DNA of 35,337 nt from Bacteroidaceae bacterium (GCA_017521285.1 JAFXDG010000002.1:1-35337); one strand, 5' to 3'. Counted from the first letter of the stretch, positions 23,576-32,644 are shown. A program made the numbers and translations. The notes: a model not told the origin generated them from the letters alone.

Positions 23576-24469
23576 TTAAAGTAAGTGTCTGAGAAATTTC
23601 CCCATGTCGGCCTCAGAAAATCCTCTACGGGCAGCATAATCGGTCAACTGTTCGTTCGAGATTTTTCCGACGGAGAAATAATGTGCTTCCGGATGAGCCA
23701 TCATCAAACCACTCACCGATGCATGAGGTAGCATAGCTCCGTTTTCGGTAAGGTGCAAGCCAATGTCAGTCATCTGTAGCATTTCATCCAACAAAAAATT
23801 CACTGACTGGTCAGGCAATGAAGGATAACCCACGGCCGGACGGATACCTTGAAATTCCTCACGATGCAACTGGGCGACGGTCAATCGCTCATCGGGTGCA
23901 TATCCCCACATTGAACGGCGCACATATTCGTGCAAGACTTCAGCCGTAGCTTCGGCCAATCGATCGGCCAATGTCTGCACAAGCAATCGCCTGTATGAAT
24001 CATCGGGAAAAAGTGTTTCCATCCGACCATCAACCGTGGTGGCAAACACTCCCACACAATCCTTCACTCCTAATGAAAAGGGACGGACAAAATCACTCAA
24101 GCAAAGGAAAGGGCCTCCAAAATTGACGCTCATTTGTTGTCTGAGCAAAGGAAGACGAAAACCATCGAGCAATAAATCATCTCCATCTGAATTGGCTTCA
24201 CAAAGGCGACACAAGGCTTTGGTACGAAAATCTCCATCAAGATGCGCCAACATTCGGCTGGCTTCCTTGAAAAGTTGCATGGCCTCAGATGCCTGCAACC
24301 TCTCTTCTTCAGGAAACGAAGCCAACCACAAAGCGCGGCACGAATCGCATCCATGCACATCGGCAATGGAAGCAAAGCGCGGAGGAAATCCCCAAGCATG
24401 AAAAAAATAAATCCAATTGATATACCCTGCCACTTCATGAATGGCATAGGTAAAAAGTTGCTTTCTCAT
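23576..24469 (-). CDS. Stand-alone MetH reactivation domain (AdoMet-binding)
   Basis: A 297-residue protein corresponding to the C-terminal activation domain of cobalamin-dependent methionine synthase, which in E. coli binds AdoMet to re-methylate the oxidised cobalamin. The family core is RPAVGYPSLPD at residues 210-220, with the helical part EYVRRSMWGYAPDERL before it and YFSVGKISNEQLTDYAARRG near the end; FGGPFLCLSDFV and GVFATTVDG match the N-terminal half of the domain. The catalytic, folate and B12 domains are absent, so the rest of MetH must be encoded elsewhere. I took the ATG at 24469; a TTG start at 24496 would add nine hydrophobic residues. It lies 32 bases after pyrC. Confidence 0.88.
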   Translation of the reverse strand: MRKQLFTYAIHEVAGYINWIYFFHAWGFPPRFASIADVHGCDSCRALWLASFPEEERLQASEAMQLFKEASRMLAHLDGDFRTKALCRLCEANSDGDDLLLDGFRLPLLRQQMSVNFGGPFLCLSDFVRPFSLGVKDCVGVFATTVDGRMETLFPDDSYRRLLVQTLADRLAEATAEVLHEYVRRSMWGYAPDERLTVAQLHREEFQGIRPAVGYPSLPDQSVNFLLDEMLQMTDIGLHLTENGAMLPHASVSGLMMAHPEAHYFSVGKISNEQLTDYAARRGFSEADMGKFLRHLL

Positions 24470-24501
24470 CAAAGCTATCAGAAGAAGAGGAAACAATAAG
24501 G

Positions 24502-25842
24502 TTACCTGTCAAACTCCAACCATTGGCCACGCACTTGGTCGTTGACTTCGCCATTGGCATATACCGACTGACCATTGACAAACGTCTGCTCCACCCGCCA
24601 GCGATAGGAATGTCCCTCCATGGGACTCCAGCCACATTTGCTCAAGATGGTGTCTGCCGTCACCGTCCAAGGGACATCCGGACGTACAAGCACCAAATCG
24701 GCTTTATATCCGGGTCGCAAATATCCGCGCTCCTTTATCTGAAATAGACGAGCGGGAGCATGACACATTTTTTCCACTAACATGGGAAGATCCAACACAC
24801 CCTCGTCCACCAACTCCAGCATAGTCACGAGCGAAAATTGCACCATCGGCATACCCGACACGGCTTTCAGACAACCGCCTTGCTTTTCAGTAAGGAGATG
24901 AGGAGCATGATCGGTACCTACGACATCTATCCGTCCGTCCGCCAAAGCCATGCGAAGAGCCTTACGGTCAGTTTCTGCCTTGATGGCCGGATTACATTTG
25001 ATACGTGTGCCCAAATGGGCATAATCGTTTTCAGTAAAATAGAGATGAGCCACACAAGCTTCGGCCGTGATGAGTTTTTCTCCCGTCAAAGGAGTGGGAG
25101 AGAAGAGGTCAAGTTCGCGAGCTGTACTCACGTGGGCAATGTGCAGACGTGCGCCAGTTTCTTTAGCCAAACGCACGGCTTGCGACGTAGATTGGAAACA
25201 AGCCTCTTCGCTACGGAGTACAGGATGATATTTCACATCAGGGTCTTCTCCATATTGAGCTTTCAGGGCTTCTGTATTGGCCTGTATGATTGATTGGTCT
25301 TCACAATGAGCCATGATGAGCATACCGGCTTCGGAAAATATCTTCGTCAAAGCTTCCTGCTTGTCCACCAACATGTTGCCGGTACTCGACCCCATAAAGA
25401 GTTTCACACCACATACACGCCGTTTGTCCAAAGAAGGCAAAAGTTGTGCATTGTCGTTGGTTACGCCGAAGAAGAAAGAATAATTCACCCGACTCTTCTT
25501 GCCCGCATCAACAAATTTGGCATCGAGTGTCTCCAAAGAGGTCGTTTGTGGCACAGTGTTGGGCATATCCATATAAGAAGTGACTCCACCAGAGGCTGCC
25601 GCCCGACTCTCGCTCTCCATATCGGCCTTGTGGGTAAGGCCCGGGTCGCGGAAATGTACATGGTCATCAATCACACCAGGCAACAGATACATGCCCGAAG
25701 CATCAATCTCGACATCACACGGCACATCAGAAATCCCCTCCGAAGAAAGGACCTCGGCAATGCGTTCGTCTTCAATAATCAGATGCCCCTTGAAACAAGC
25801 ACCCTCATTCACGAGGGTGGCATTACGAATGATTGTTCTCAT
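24502..25842 (-). CDS. pyrC: Dihydroorotase
   Basis: A 446-residue class I dihydroorotase-type amidohydrolase, third step of pyrimidine synthesis (carbamoyl-aspartate to dihydroorotate). Metal-binding HxH is in LLPGVIDDHVHFRDPGLTHK (about 54-73), with His residues in LIMAHCEDQ and LHIAHVSTA, and the catalytic Asp in VVGTDHAPHLLTEKQGG (about 308-324). The length and DPGLT motif favour a true dihydroorotase rather than allantoinase or hydantoinase. Its ATG overlaps the stop of the glycosyltransferase gene by one base (TGATG), so the two are translationally coupled. Confidence 0.94.
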   Translation of the reverse strand: MRTIIRNATLVNEGACFKGHLIIEDERIAEVLSSEGISDVPCDVEIDASGMYLLPGVIDDHVHFRDPGLTHKADMESESRAAASGGVTSYMDMPNTVPQTTSLETLDAKFVDAGKKSRVNYSFFFGVTNDNAQLLPSLDKRRVCGVKLFMGSSTGNMLVDKQEALTKIFSEAGMLIMAHCEDQSIIQANTEALKAQYGEDPDVKYHPVLRSEEACFQSTSQAVRLAKETGARLHIAHVSTARELDLFSPTPLTGEKLITAEACVAHLYFTENDYAHLGTRIKCNPAIKAETDRKALRMALADGRIDVVGTDHAPHLLTEKQGGCLKAVSGMPMVQFSLVTMLELVDEGVLDLPMLVEKMCHAPARLFQIKERGYLRPGYKADLVLVRPDVPWTVTADTILSKCGWSPMEGHSYRWRVEQTFVNGQSVYANGEVNDQVRGQWLEFDR

Positions 25843-26591
25843 CAGTTGTCTGTCGGTTTAGGATATTTCTTGAACCAACCGTCCCAACGCAGGCGCATCA
25901 CACCAAACATGGCTTCGCTGAAAATTCCTCCACTCATTTTGGAAGTACCCAACTCGCGGTTGATGAAGATAACGGGCACTTCCTTTATCTTGAAACCACA
26001 TTTGTAAGTGGTATATTTCATCTCGATTTGGAAAGCGTATCCCTTGAAGCGGATTTCATCAAGATTGATGGTCTCCAACACCCGGCGACGATAACACTTG
26101 AATCCTGCCGTTGTGTCGTGGATGTTCACACCCGTGATGAAGCGCACATACTTGGATGCATAGTAGCTCATGAGCACGCGCCCCATAGGCCAGTTCACCA
26201 CATTCACTCCACTGACGTAACGTGAGCCGATAGCCAAATCGTATCCATCGTCGGCACAAGCCGAATAAAGGCGAGGAAGGTCGTTAGGGTTATGAGAGAA
26301 GTCAGCATCCATCTCGAACACATAGTCATACTTGTGTTCGATAGCCCATTTGAAGCCGGTGATGTAAGCCGTACCCAAGCCGAGCTTGCCCGTGCGCTCA
26401 ATCATAAAGAGACGGTCAGGAAACTCCGCCTGCAACTTCTTCACAATAGCGGCCGTCCCATCGGGCGAACCGTCTTCGATTACCAGAATGTGGAAACACT
26501 TCTCCAAGCCAAAGACGGCACGGATGATATTCTCGATGTTTTCCTTTTCATTATAGGTGGGGATAATGACAATGCTATCTGATGCGGCCAT
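25842..26591 (-). CDS. Dolichol-phosphate-mannose-synthase-like GT2 glycosyltransferase
   Basis: A 249-residue GT-A fold enzyme that moves a sugar from a nucleotide donor to polyprenyl phosphate. Marks: VIIPTYNEKENIENII (about 8-23), VIEDGSPDGTA (about 37-47), the metal-binding DxD-like EMDADFSHNPNDL (about 95-107), and IHDTTAGFKCYRRRVLE. There is no C-terminal membrane domain, so this is the soluble DPM1-type form, which acts at the inner face of the membrane. It is the first gene of a tight four-gene minus-strand group with pyrC, the MetH activation domain and the metallophosphoesterase. Confidence 0.9.
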   Translation of the reverse strand: MAASDSIVIIPTYNEKENIENIIRAVFGLEKCFHILVIEDGSPDGTAAIVKKLQAEFPDRLFMIERTGKLGLGTAYITGFKWAIEHKYDYVFEMDADFSHNPNDLPRLYSACADDGYDLAIGSRYVSGVNVVNWPMGRVLMSYYASKYVRFITGVNIHDTTAGFKCYRRRVLETINLDEIRFKGYAFQIEMKYTTYKCGFKIKEVPVIFINRELGTSKMSGGIFSEAMFGVMRLRWDGWFKKYPKPTDN

Positions 26592-26644
26592 ATATCTATT
26601 ATATATTTCTTTATTATATTTTACCCATTCGTTTATTCAACGCA

Positions 26645-26676
26645 CAAAGTTATGAAATATCAATCAAATATACGAA
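26645..26676 (-). promoter_or_regulatory. Promoter of the glycosyltransferase-pyrC operon
   Basis: Minus-strand TTCG (26676-26673), twenty bases, TAACTTTG (26652-26645) followed by TGCG. One mismatch in the upstream box. Confidence 0.6.
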
Positions 26677-26720
26677 CTCTTAACGTGAATTAACTTCAAA
26701 TAAAGAAAAAATAGTAAAAA

Positions 26721-26749
26721 AGGGGCAGCTTTTCACAAAGACACCCCCT
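26721..26749 (-). terminator. Weak terminator after the alcohol dehydrogenase
   Basis: On the minus strand AGGGG and CCCCT enclose a 19-base loop and are followed by a T run. The stem is short; support is moderate. Confidence 0.35.
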
Positions 26750-26804
26750 GCTTTTCTTTTATAAAAGAAATCATATTCTTTTACGATCTAGGCATATTAT
26801 TCAA

Positions 26805-27959
26805 TTAAAGAACTTTCTTGTAAAGATCAAGGATGATTTCCTCAGTCACTTCACGCGGATTACCCGGTGTGCAGACATCGGCAAAAGCAGACTTCGCCAA
26901 CTTGGGAAGGTCTTCTTCCTTGATACCAATTTCGGTCAAGTGCTGAGGAATGCCTACACGGATAGAGAGCTGACGTACGGCATCGCATGCAGCAGCTGCG
27001 GCTTCTTCCTTAGTTATACCGTCCTTATAGACGTTCATAGCCTTGGCAATGTCCACATACTTGTCGAGAGCTGCCGGTGCGTTGAACTCCATGATAGTGG
27101 GGAGCAACAGGGCATTGGCCACACCATGAGGAATATCGAAAATAGCACCCAACGGATGAGCCATACCATGAACAACGCCCAAACCTACGTTAGAGAAAGC
27201 CATACCGGCAATGTACTGAGCCACGGCCATACCGTTGCGTGCCTCGGCATTGTTCGGTTCGTTTACGGCTGTTTCCAAATAGCGGGCAATCATTTCGATG
27301 GCTTTGATTTCGAACATGTCACTCATCTCCCAAGCGCCCTTGGTGATAAGACCTTCGATGGCATGAGTCAAAGCATCAAGACCTGTAGAAGCGGTCAGAC
27401 TCTTGGGCAAAGTGTACATCAATTCGGCGTCAACGATAGCGATGGCAGGTATGTCGTTGGGGTCAACGCACACCATCTTCTTCTCGTTCTCCTCGTCGGT
27501 AATCACATAGTTGATTGTCACCTCGGCAGCTGTACCTGCGGTTGTGGGCAGAGCAATGATGGGCACAGATTTTTTCTTGGTAGGAGCCACACCCTCAAGC
27601 GAAACCACATCGGCAAATTCGGGATTGTTGGTAATGATACCGATGGCCTTTGAAGTGTCAATAGAAGAACCACCACCGATAGCCAGAATGAAGTCGGCAC
27701 CCGACTCGGCAAAAGCCTTCACACCAGCGTTCACATTGCTCACCGTGGGGTTAGGCTTGATTTCGCTGAACACCACGTAAGGGATATTGGCAGCTTCCAA
27801 CACCTTCAACACCTTGTCGGCCACACCAAACTTCAACAAATCCTTATCTGTAGCAACAAATGCTTTATTCAAACCCAATCTCTTGATTTCCTGAGGCAAC
27901 ACTTCGCGTGCTCCGGGGCCGAAGTATGAAACTTCGTTCAATACGAATCTATTAATCAT
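26805..27959 (-). CDS. fucO: Iron-containing alcohol dehydrogenase (lactaldehyde reductase-like)
   Basis: A 384-residue group III alcohol dehydrogenase using NAD(P)H. The nucleotide-binding loop is AIGGGSSIDTSKAIGI (about 93-108); iron ligands are in TASTGLDALTHAIEG (Asp and His, about 191-205) and GVVHGMAHPLGAIFDIPHG (about 258-276). Length and these motifs are closest to FucO, which reduces L-lactaldehyde to 1,2-propanediol in fucose and rhamnose fermentation; butanol dehydrogenases have the same motifs, so the substrate is not certain and no sugar genes are nearby. Monocistronic. Confidence 0.85.
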   Translation of the reverse strand: MINRFVLNEVSYFGPGAREVLPQEIKRLGLNKAFVATDKDLLKFGVADKVLKVLEAANIPYVVFSEIKPNPTVSNVNAGVKAFAESGADFILAIGGGSSIDTSKAIGIITNNPEFADVVSLEGVAPTKKKSVPIIALPTTAGTAAEVTINYVITDEENEKKMVCVDPNDIPAIAIVDAELMYTLPKSLTASTGLDALTHAIEGLITKGAWEMSDMFEIKAIEMIARYLETAVNEPNNAEARNGMAVAQYIAGMAFSNVGLGVVHGMAHPLGAIFDIPHGVANALLLPTIMEFNAPAALDKYVDIAKAMNVYKDGITKEEAAAAACDAVRQLSIRVGIPQHLTEIGIKEEDLPKLAKSAFADVCTPGNPREVTEEIILDLYKKVL

Positions 27960-28002
27960 AGCTTTTTCTTAATGTTAATAATGATATTAGAATAAAACGA
28001 CG

Positions 28003-28010
28003 CAAAGTAA
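28003..28010 (-). promoter_or_regulatory. Possible -7 box for the alcohol dehydrogenase
   Basis: Minus-strand TTACTTTG followed by CGTCG, 44 bases before the ATG. It departs from TAnnTTTG in the second base and has no upstream box at the right distance. Confidence 0.3.
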
Positions 28011-28106
28011 CAAATAATTTTTCATATACGGCGCAATCTGTTTTATGTTCTTCAACATATTTTCGGGAAAGTCGGCCAAATACTTTTCCAATTGAAAAAA
28101 GTGTTG

Positions 28107-28114
28107 TATTTTCG
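28107..28114 (+). promoter_or_regulatory. Possible -7 box for the DUF3805/3806-ABC-F operon
   Basis: TATTTTCG followed by CAGC, with TTTT nineteen bases upstream. Transcription from here would put the 22-bp array at 28154-28219 in the leader. Confidence 0.4.
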
Positions 28115-28153
28115 CAGCTGCTAAATCATTCTGAAATCTTCGTTTGAGGATGA

Positions 28154-28219
28154 GGGAGGTTCAGCCTTGGGATAAGGCAGGCTTAGCCCTGAGTTAAGGT
28201 AAGCTTAACCCTGGCCTAA
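28154..28219. repeat. Degenerate 22-bp tandem array, three units
   Basis: Three units without phase slip start at 28154, 28176 and 28198. Units two and three share GG, CTTA, CCCTG and TAA (16 of 22 positions), and both are as close to unit two of the array at 11341 (16 and 17 of 22). GTTAAG and CTTAAC form a short stem around the join of units two and three. It lies 80 bases before the ATG at 28300. Confidence 0.75.
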
Positions 28220-28299
28220 GGGTGGCGGATTTTTTAGCAGGTCAGAAAAAAATTATTTCCCCGCAGGAGAGAAAAAAATATAAAGGTAATATCAAGGTT

Positions 28300-29100
28300 A
28301 TGAAGAAATACATATCTCCCGGATCGTGGTTTTCTTTTGAATACCCCGACACTTGGCACGAGTTTGAAGACGAAGCTGGCAGCTTCCTCTTTTACAACCC
28401 CAATTCATGGACGGGCAATTTCCGCATTTCGGCGGTTATGGACAACTCGCCCGACTTTGCCCGCAATGCCTTGCGCGACGAGTTGGCACAATACTCCGAC
28501 GCCAAATTGGTGACCATCGGACGCCACGAATTTGCCTATAGTCGCGAGACTTTCCAAGAGGGCAACGAATGGTACACTTCGCATTTCTGGGTGACGGGAT
28601 ACAAGCAGATGGCCGTCTATGCCACCTTCACGTGCGCCAAAGGTTCGCCGATTGAAGAAGCCAAGCAGACAATAGCTTCGCTCTATCTGATGAACCCCAA
28701 CAAACCTCAGTGTCACGAGGTTATCCCCGTCAGGCTGATGGAGATATCCCTCATCAACGAAGCCTACGAGCGCACTCAGAAGGAGGTGAAGCAGGAATTG
28801 AAGAAGGATTTCTCGGCCGTAGATGTTGCCACGGGCATAGCCAACTTGCAACGTTTGGTGGACGAGGGAAAGATGAAACTGAATCCACACACGATTGACC
28901 GTCTGGCGCTTGTGCTCGGATGTTTCCTTACCGACGAACTGGACGGAGTGGAGTGGGTGAGTGTCATCGACGGACGCAACGAGTATCCAGCCCTCAGCAT
29001 GAACGGACAAGTGGTGAATCCGACGGAAAGATTGGCCACCTACATTACCCGACAAGGGAAATGCGATTTGCGTGAGGTGTACGAAGAACTGATGAAATAA
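28300..29100 (+). CDS. DUF3805/DUF3806-domain protein
   Basis: A 266-residue protein of a Bacteroidetes family of unknown function, probably cytoplasmic since no signal is seen. The N-terminal half (YISPGSWFSFEYPDTWHEFE, FYNPNSWTGNFRISAVMD, HEFAYSRETFQEGNEWYTSH) matches my recollection of DUF3805; the C-terminal half (VNPTERLATYITRQGKCDLR, preceded by LALVLGCFLTDELDGVEWVS) matches DUF3806. The frame extends upstream to a GTG at 28222, but the ATG at 28300 starts at the conserved part and leaves the repeat array outside the gene. It is followed after 29 bases by the ABC-F gene and is probably co-transcribed with it. Confidence 0.8.
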   Translation: MKKYISPGSWFSFEYPDTWHEFEDEAGSFLFYNPNSWTGNFRISAVMDNSPDFARNALRDELAQYSDAKLVTIGRHEFAYSRETFQEGNEWYTSHFWVTGYKQMAVYATFTCAKGSPIEEAKQTIASLYLMNPNKPQCHEVIPVRLMEISLINEAYERTQKEVKQELKKDFSAVDVATGIANLQRLVDEGKMKLNPHTIDRLALVLGCFLTDELDGVEWVSVIDGRNEYPALSMNGQVVNPTERLATYITRQGKCDLREVYEELMK

Positions 29101-29129
29101 AAAAGATTGACAACCTATTTTAAGGAACA

Positions 29130-31004
29130 ATGGCAAACCCCATTCTACAAGTAGAAAATCTGACGAAATCCTTCGGCGACCTCGTGCTCTTCAGCGACAT
29201 CTCCTTCGGCATGGCCGAGGGGCAACGAGTGGGTCTTATCGCCAAGAATGGTAGCGGAAAGACGACCTTATTAAATATACTCTCGGGCAAAGAGGGATAC
29301 GACGAGGGAAAAATCACCTATCGGCGCGACGTGCGCGTGGGTTATCTCGAGCAATCGCCCGTCTATCCCGCCGAACTCACCGTATTGGAAGCCTGTTTTT
29401 GGCAAGCAAGCCCCGTCACCCAACTCATCAAAGAATACGAACGATGCATGGAGACGGACGGCAATCCGGGCCTTGAAGAACTGCTTGCCCGTATGGAGCA
29501 TGAAAAGGCATGGGATTACGAACGGAGAATCAAGCAAATCCTCTCACAACTGAAAATCCGCGATTTCGACCAACCCGTCGGACAACTTTCGGGCGGACAA
29601 CTCAAGCGTGTGGCACTGGCCAACGCACTCATCACCGAACCCGATTTCCTCATACTGGACGAACCGACCAACCACCTCGATTTGGAAATGACCGAGTGGC
29701 TCGAAGAATACTTGCGACGCGGAAACCTCACCCTGCTGATGGTGACACACGACCGGTACTTCCTCGACCGTGTGTGCTCGGAAATCATCGAAATAGACAA
29801 TCGTCAGGTATATGGTTACAAAGGGAATTACAGTTATTACCTCGAAAAACGGCAAGAGCGTATCGACGCAACCAATCTCGAAATAGCCCGTGCCAATAAC
29901 CTCTATCGCACCGAGCTCGACTGGATGCGACGCCAACCACAAGCACGCGGACACAAGGCACGCTACCGCGAAGAAGCCTTCTACGAACTGGAGAAGGTGG
30001 CCAAGCAACGCATCGAAAATCGCAACGTGAACCTACAGATGAAAGCCTCGTATATAGGTTCAAAAATATTTGAAGCTGACCATCTGTGCAAACGTTGGGG
30101 AGACCTCGTTATTCTCAACGATTTCAGCTACACCTTTGCCCGATACGAAAAGATGGGCATTGTAGGAAACAATGGTACAGGAAAGTCCACCTTCATCAAG
30201 ATGCTGATGGGATTGGTCAATCCCGATAGCGGGACGATAGATATCGGAGAAACAGTGCGTTTCGGATACTATTCTCAAGAAGGACTTCAATTCGATGAAC
30301 AAATGAAGGTCATCGACGTGGTGCGCGAAATTGCAGAGATTGTAGAGTTAGGGAATGGCCAACGCCTCACCGCTTCACAATTCCTCCAACACTTTCTGTT
30401 CACACCCGAAACACAGTATAGTTATGTTTACAAACTCAGTGGTGGTGAACGGCGCCGGCTATACCTCTGTACGGTACTGATGCGCAACCCCAATTTCCTG
30501 GTGCTGGACGAGCCGACGAACGACCTCGACATCGTCACCCTACAAATTCTTGAAGAGTATCTGAGCCACTTCAAGGGGTGCGTCATTGTGGTCAGCCACG
30601 ACCGTTACTTCATGGACAAGGTAGTTGACCATCTGCTTGTCTTCCAAGGGCAAGGCGACATCCGCGATTTCCCCGGCAACTATAGCCGCTATCGCGAGTG
30701 GAAGGAAGAGCGTAAGCAACTTGAACGCGAAGCCACCAAACCCAAAGAAAAGGAAGAAATGCGCCACAAGGCTCCGCAAACCGAGCGCAAGCGAATGACA
30801 TTCAAAGAGAAGCGCGAATTCGAGCAACTCGAGCAGGATATAGCAGCTTTGGAGGCAGAAAAGGAAGAGATAGAAACCGCTCTTTGTAGCGGCACACTCA
30901 GCGTGGACGAACTGACCGAAAAATCCAAGCGTCTGCCCCTGCTCACCGATGAATTGGAGGAGAAAACCATGCGGTGGTTCGAATTGGGAGAAATTGAAGG
31001 ATAA
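29130..31004 (+). CDS. ABC-F ATPase (Uup-like)
   Basis: A 624-residue soluble protein with two ABC cassettes and no membrane part. Walker A motifs are IAKNGSGKTTLLN (about 36-48) and VGNNGTGKSTFIK (about 345-357); signatures are LSGGQLKRVALANAL and LSGGERRRLYLCTVL; Walker B parts are LILDEPTNHLDLEM and LVLDEPTNDLDIVT. A charged inter-domain linker (RTELDWMRRQPQARGHKARY) and a C-terminal coiled coil (about 535-620, EREATKPKEKEEM to LTDELEEKTMRWFELG) are the Uup/DNA-associated pattern rather than the antibiotic-resistance type. ABC-F proteins act on ribosomes or DNA structures. Confidence 0.92.
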   Translation: MANPILQVENLTKSFGDLVLFSDISFGMAEGQRVGLIAKNGSGKTTLLNILSGKEGYDEGKITYRRDVRVGYLEQSPVYPAELTVLEACFWQASPVTQLIKEYERCMETDGNPGLEELLARMEHEKAWDYERRIKQILSQLKIRDFDQPVGQLSGGQLKRVALANALITEPDFLILDEPTNHLDLEMTEWLEEYLRRGNLTLLMVTHDRYFLDRVCSEIIEIDNRQVYGYKGNYSYYLEKRQERIDATNLEIARANNLYRTELDWMRRQPQARGHKARYREEAFYELEKVAKQRIENRNVNLQMKASYIGSKIFEADHLCKRWGDLVILNDFSYTFARYEKMGIVGNNGTGKSTFIKMLMGLVNPDSGTIDIGETVRFGYYSQEGLQFDEQMKVIDVVREIAEIVELGNGQRLTASQFLQHFLFTPETQYSYVYKLSGGERRRLYLCTVLMRNPNFLVLDEPTNDLDIVTLQILEEYLSHFKGCVIVVSHDRYFMDKVVDHLLVFQGQGDIRDFPGNYSRYREWKEERKQLEREATKPKEKEEMRHKAPQTERKRMTFKEKREFEQLEQDIAALEAEKEEIETALCSGTLSVDELTEKSKRLPLLTDELEEKTMRWFELGEIEG

Positions 31005-31020
31005 TTTTATTCAAGAGTTG

Positions 31021-31052
31021 TTTGGGAGGGGCAATTATAATTTGTATCTTTG
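31021..31052 (+). promoter_or_regulatory. Promoter of dnaB
   Basis: TTTG at 31021-31024, exactly twenty bases, TATCTTTG at 31045-31052, then CAACC. Full consensus match; it also shows that translation cannot start at the GTG/ATG-like codons before 31060. Confidence 0.85.
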
Positions 31053-31090
31053 CAACCCTTTTTTTCCGACTTATAAATAACGAACATATT

Positions 31091-32644
31091 ATGGCAACCC
31101 CTCAAAGAACATCGCGCAACACGCGCAAGACACCCGCCGCACCAGCCACCGGCGAATATGGCCACCTGCAACCACAAGCCCCCGAATTGGAGGAGGTGGT
31201 ATTGGGTGCACTGATGATTGAAAGCGATGCCTATTCACAAGTGAGCGACATATTGAAGCCCGAGTCGTTTTACGAGCACCGTCACCAATTGCTCTATCGC
31301 GCCATCACGACGTTGGCCCTGCAACAGAAACCCATCGATATCCTGACGGTGACCGAGCAATTGCGTTCTACTGGTGATCTTGAAGAGGCAGGAGGTCCCT
31401 TCTACATCACCCAACTGAGCGGTAAGGTGGCCTCCAGTGCCCACATCGAATATCATGCACGAATCATCGCCCAGAAGCATTTGGCACGCGAACTCATCAC
31501 CTACACAAGCACCATACAGACAAAGGCGTTTGACGAGACACAAGACGTGGACGATCTGATGCAAGAGGCCGAAGGAAAGCTCTTCGAAATCTCGCAACAG
31601 AACATGAAGAAGGACTACACGCAGATTGACCCCGTCATTCAAGATGCCTACGAAATGTTGCAGAAAGCCGCCGCCCGCACCGATGGTCTCAGCGGATTGG
31701 AAAGTGGCTTCCATGCCTTGGACAAGATGACCAGCGGATGGCAAAATTCCGACCTCATCATCATTGCCGCCCGTCCGGCCATGGGTAAGACGGCATTTGT
31801 GCTATCTATGGCCAAAAACATTGCCGTCACCAACCGTGTGCCCGTAGCCATGTTCTCGCTTGAAATGAGCAACGTCCAACTGGTGAACCGTCTCATTGTG
31901 AATGTGTGCGAAATTCCTGGTGAAAAAATCAAGAGCGGACAACTTGCCCCCTACGAGTGGGGACAGCTCGACTATCGTCTGAAGGACCTCATGGGTGCCC
32001 CTCTCTACGTCGATGACACCCCCTCGCTCAGTGTCTTCGAGTTGCGCACCAAAGCCCGCCGACTCGTGCGCGAACATGATGTGAAGATTATCATCATCGA
32101 CTACCTCCAGTTGATGAATGCCTCGGGTATGAGCTACGGTAGCCGACAAGAAGAGGTGTCAACCATCTCGCGTTCACTCAAGGGATTGGCCAAGGAGTTG
32201 AACATCCCCATCATCGCTCTCTCACAGCTCAACCGTGGAGTGGAGCAACGCGATGGAAACGATGGCAAACGCCCCCAGTTGAGCGACCTCCGCGAATCAG
32301 GAGCCATCGAGCAGGATGCCGACATGGTGTGCTTCATCCATCGTCCTGAATACTACAAAATCTATCAGGATGACAAAGGACGCGACTTGCGTGGCATGGC
32401 CGAAATCATCATTGCCAAACACCGTAATGGTGCCGTAGGTGATGTACTCCTCCGCTTCCGTGGCGAATATGCCCGTTTCCAGAACCCCGATGACGATAGC
32501 ATCATCCCCATGCCTGGTGAAGCACAGATGGTCGGGTCGCGCATGAACGACCGTGGAGGCTCCGATGTGCCACCTCCACCACCTCCTCCTGCTTCCGACA
32601 TGCCCTTCGGTGCAGGCCCCGTAGATGCACCGCCACCATTTTAA
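31091..32644 (+). CDS. dnaB: Replicative DNA helicase
   Basis: A 517-residue hexameric helicase that unwinds the replication fork. The N-terminal DnaB domain (QAPELEEVVLGALMIESDAY onward, about 20-125) and the RecA-like motor are complete: Walker A IAARPAMGKTAF (about 231-242), SLEMSNVQLVNRL, Walker B IIIIDYLQLM, ALSQLNRGVEQR and IIAKHRNGAVGDV. I chose the ATG at 31091, after the promoter; the open frame extends 69 bases upstream through the promoter itself. The C-terminus carries a low-complexity tail with seven consecutive prolines, then ASDMPF and a final DAPPPF. Short intein-like insertions are absent. Confidence 0.96.
   Translation: MATPQRTSRNTRKTPAAPATGEYGHLQPQAPELEEVVLGALMIESDAYSQVSDILKPESFYEHRHQLLYRAITTLALQQKPIDILTVTEQLRSTGDLEEAGGPFYITQLSGKVASSAHIEYHARIIAQKHLARELITYTSTIQTKAFDETQDVDDLMQEAEGKLFEISQQNMKKDYTQIDPVIQDAYEMLQKAAARTDGLSGLESGFHALDKMTSGWQNSDLIIIAARPAMGKTAFVLSMAKNIAVTNRVPVAMFSLEMSNVQLVNRLIVNVCEIPGEKIKSGQLAPYEWGQLDYRLKDLMGAPLYVDDTPSLSVFELRTKARRLVREHDVKIIIIDYLQLMNASGMSYGSRQEEVSTISRSLKGLAKELNIPIIALSQLNRGVEQRDGNDGKRPQLSDLRESGAIEQDADMVCFIHRPEYYKIYQDDKGRDLRGMAEIIIAKHRNGAVGDVLLRFRGEYARFQNPDDDSIIPMPGEAQMVGSRMNDRGGSDVPPPPPPPASDMPFGAGPVDAPPPF

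Noticed and set aside
25294-26007. Long plus-strand frame opposite pyrC and the glycosyltransferase gene
   Set aside because: It spans the junction of two certain genes on the other strand and shows no family features.
28222-28299. GTG start for the DUF3805/3806 gene
   Set aside because: It would start at the edge of the repeat array and add a low-complexity Lys-rich leader; the ATG at 28300 starts the conserved part.
31022-31090. Upstream start for dnaB
   Set aside because: This stretch contains the full promoter TTTG-N20-TATCTTTG, so it cannot be translated from that promoter; the ATG at 31091 begins the conserved sequence.
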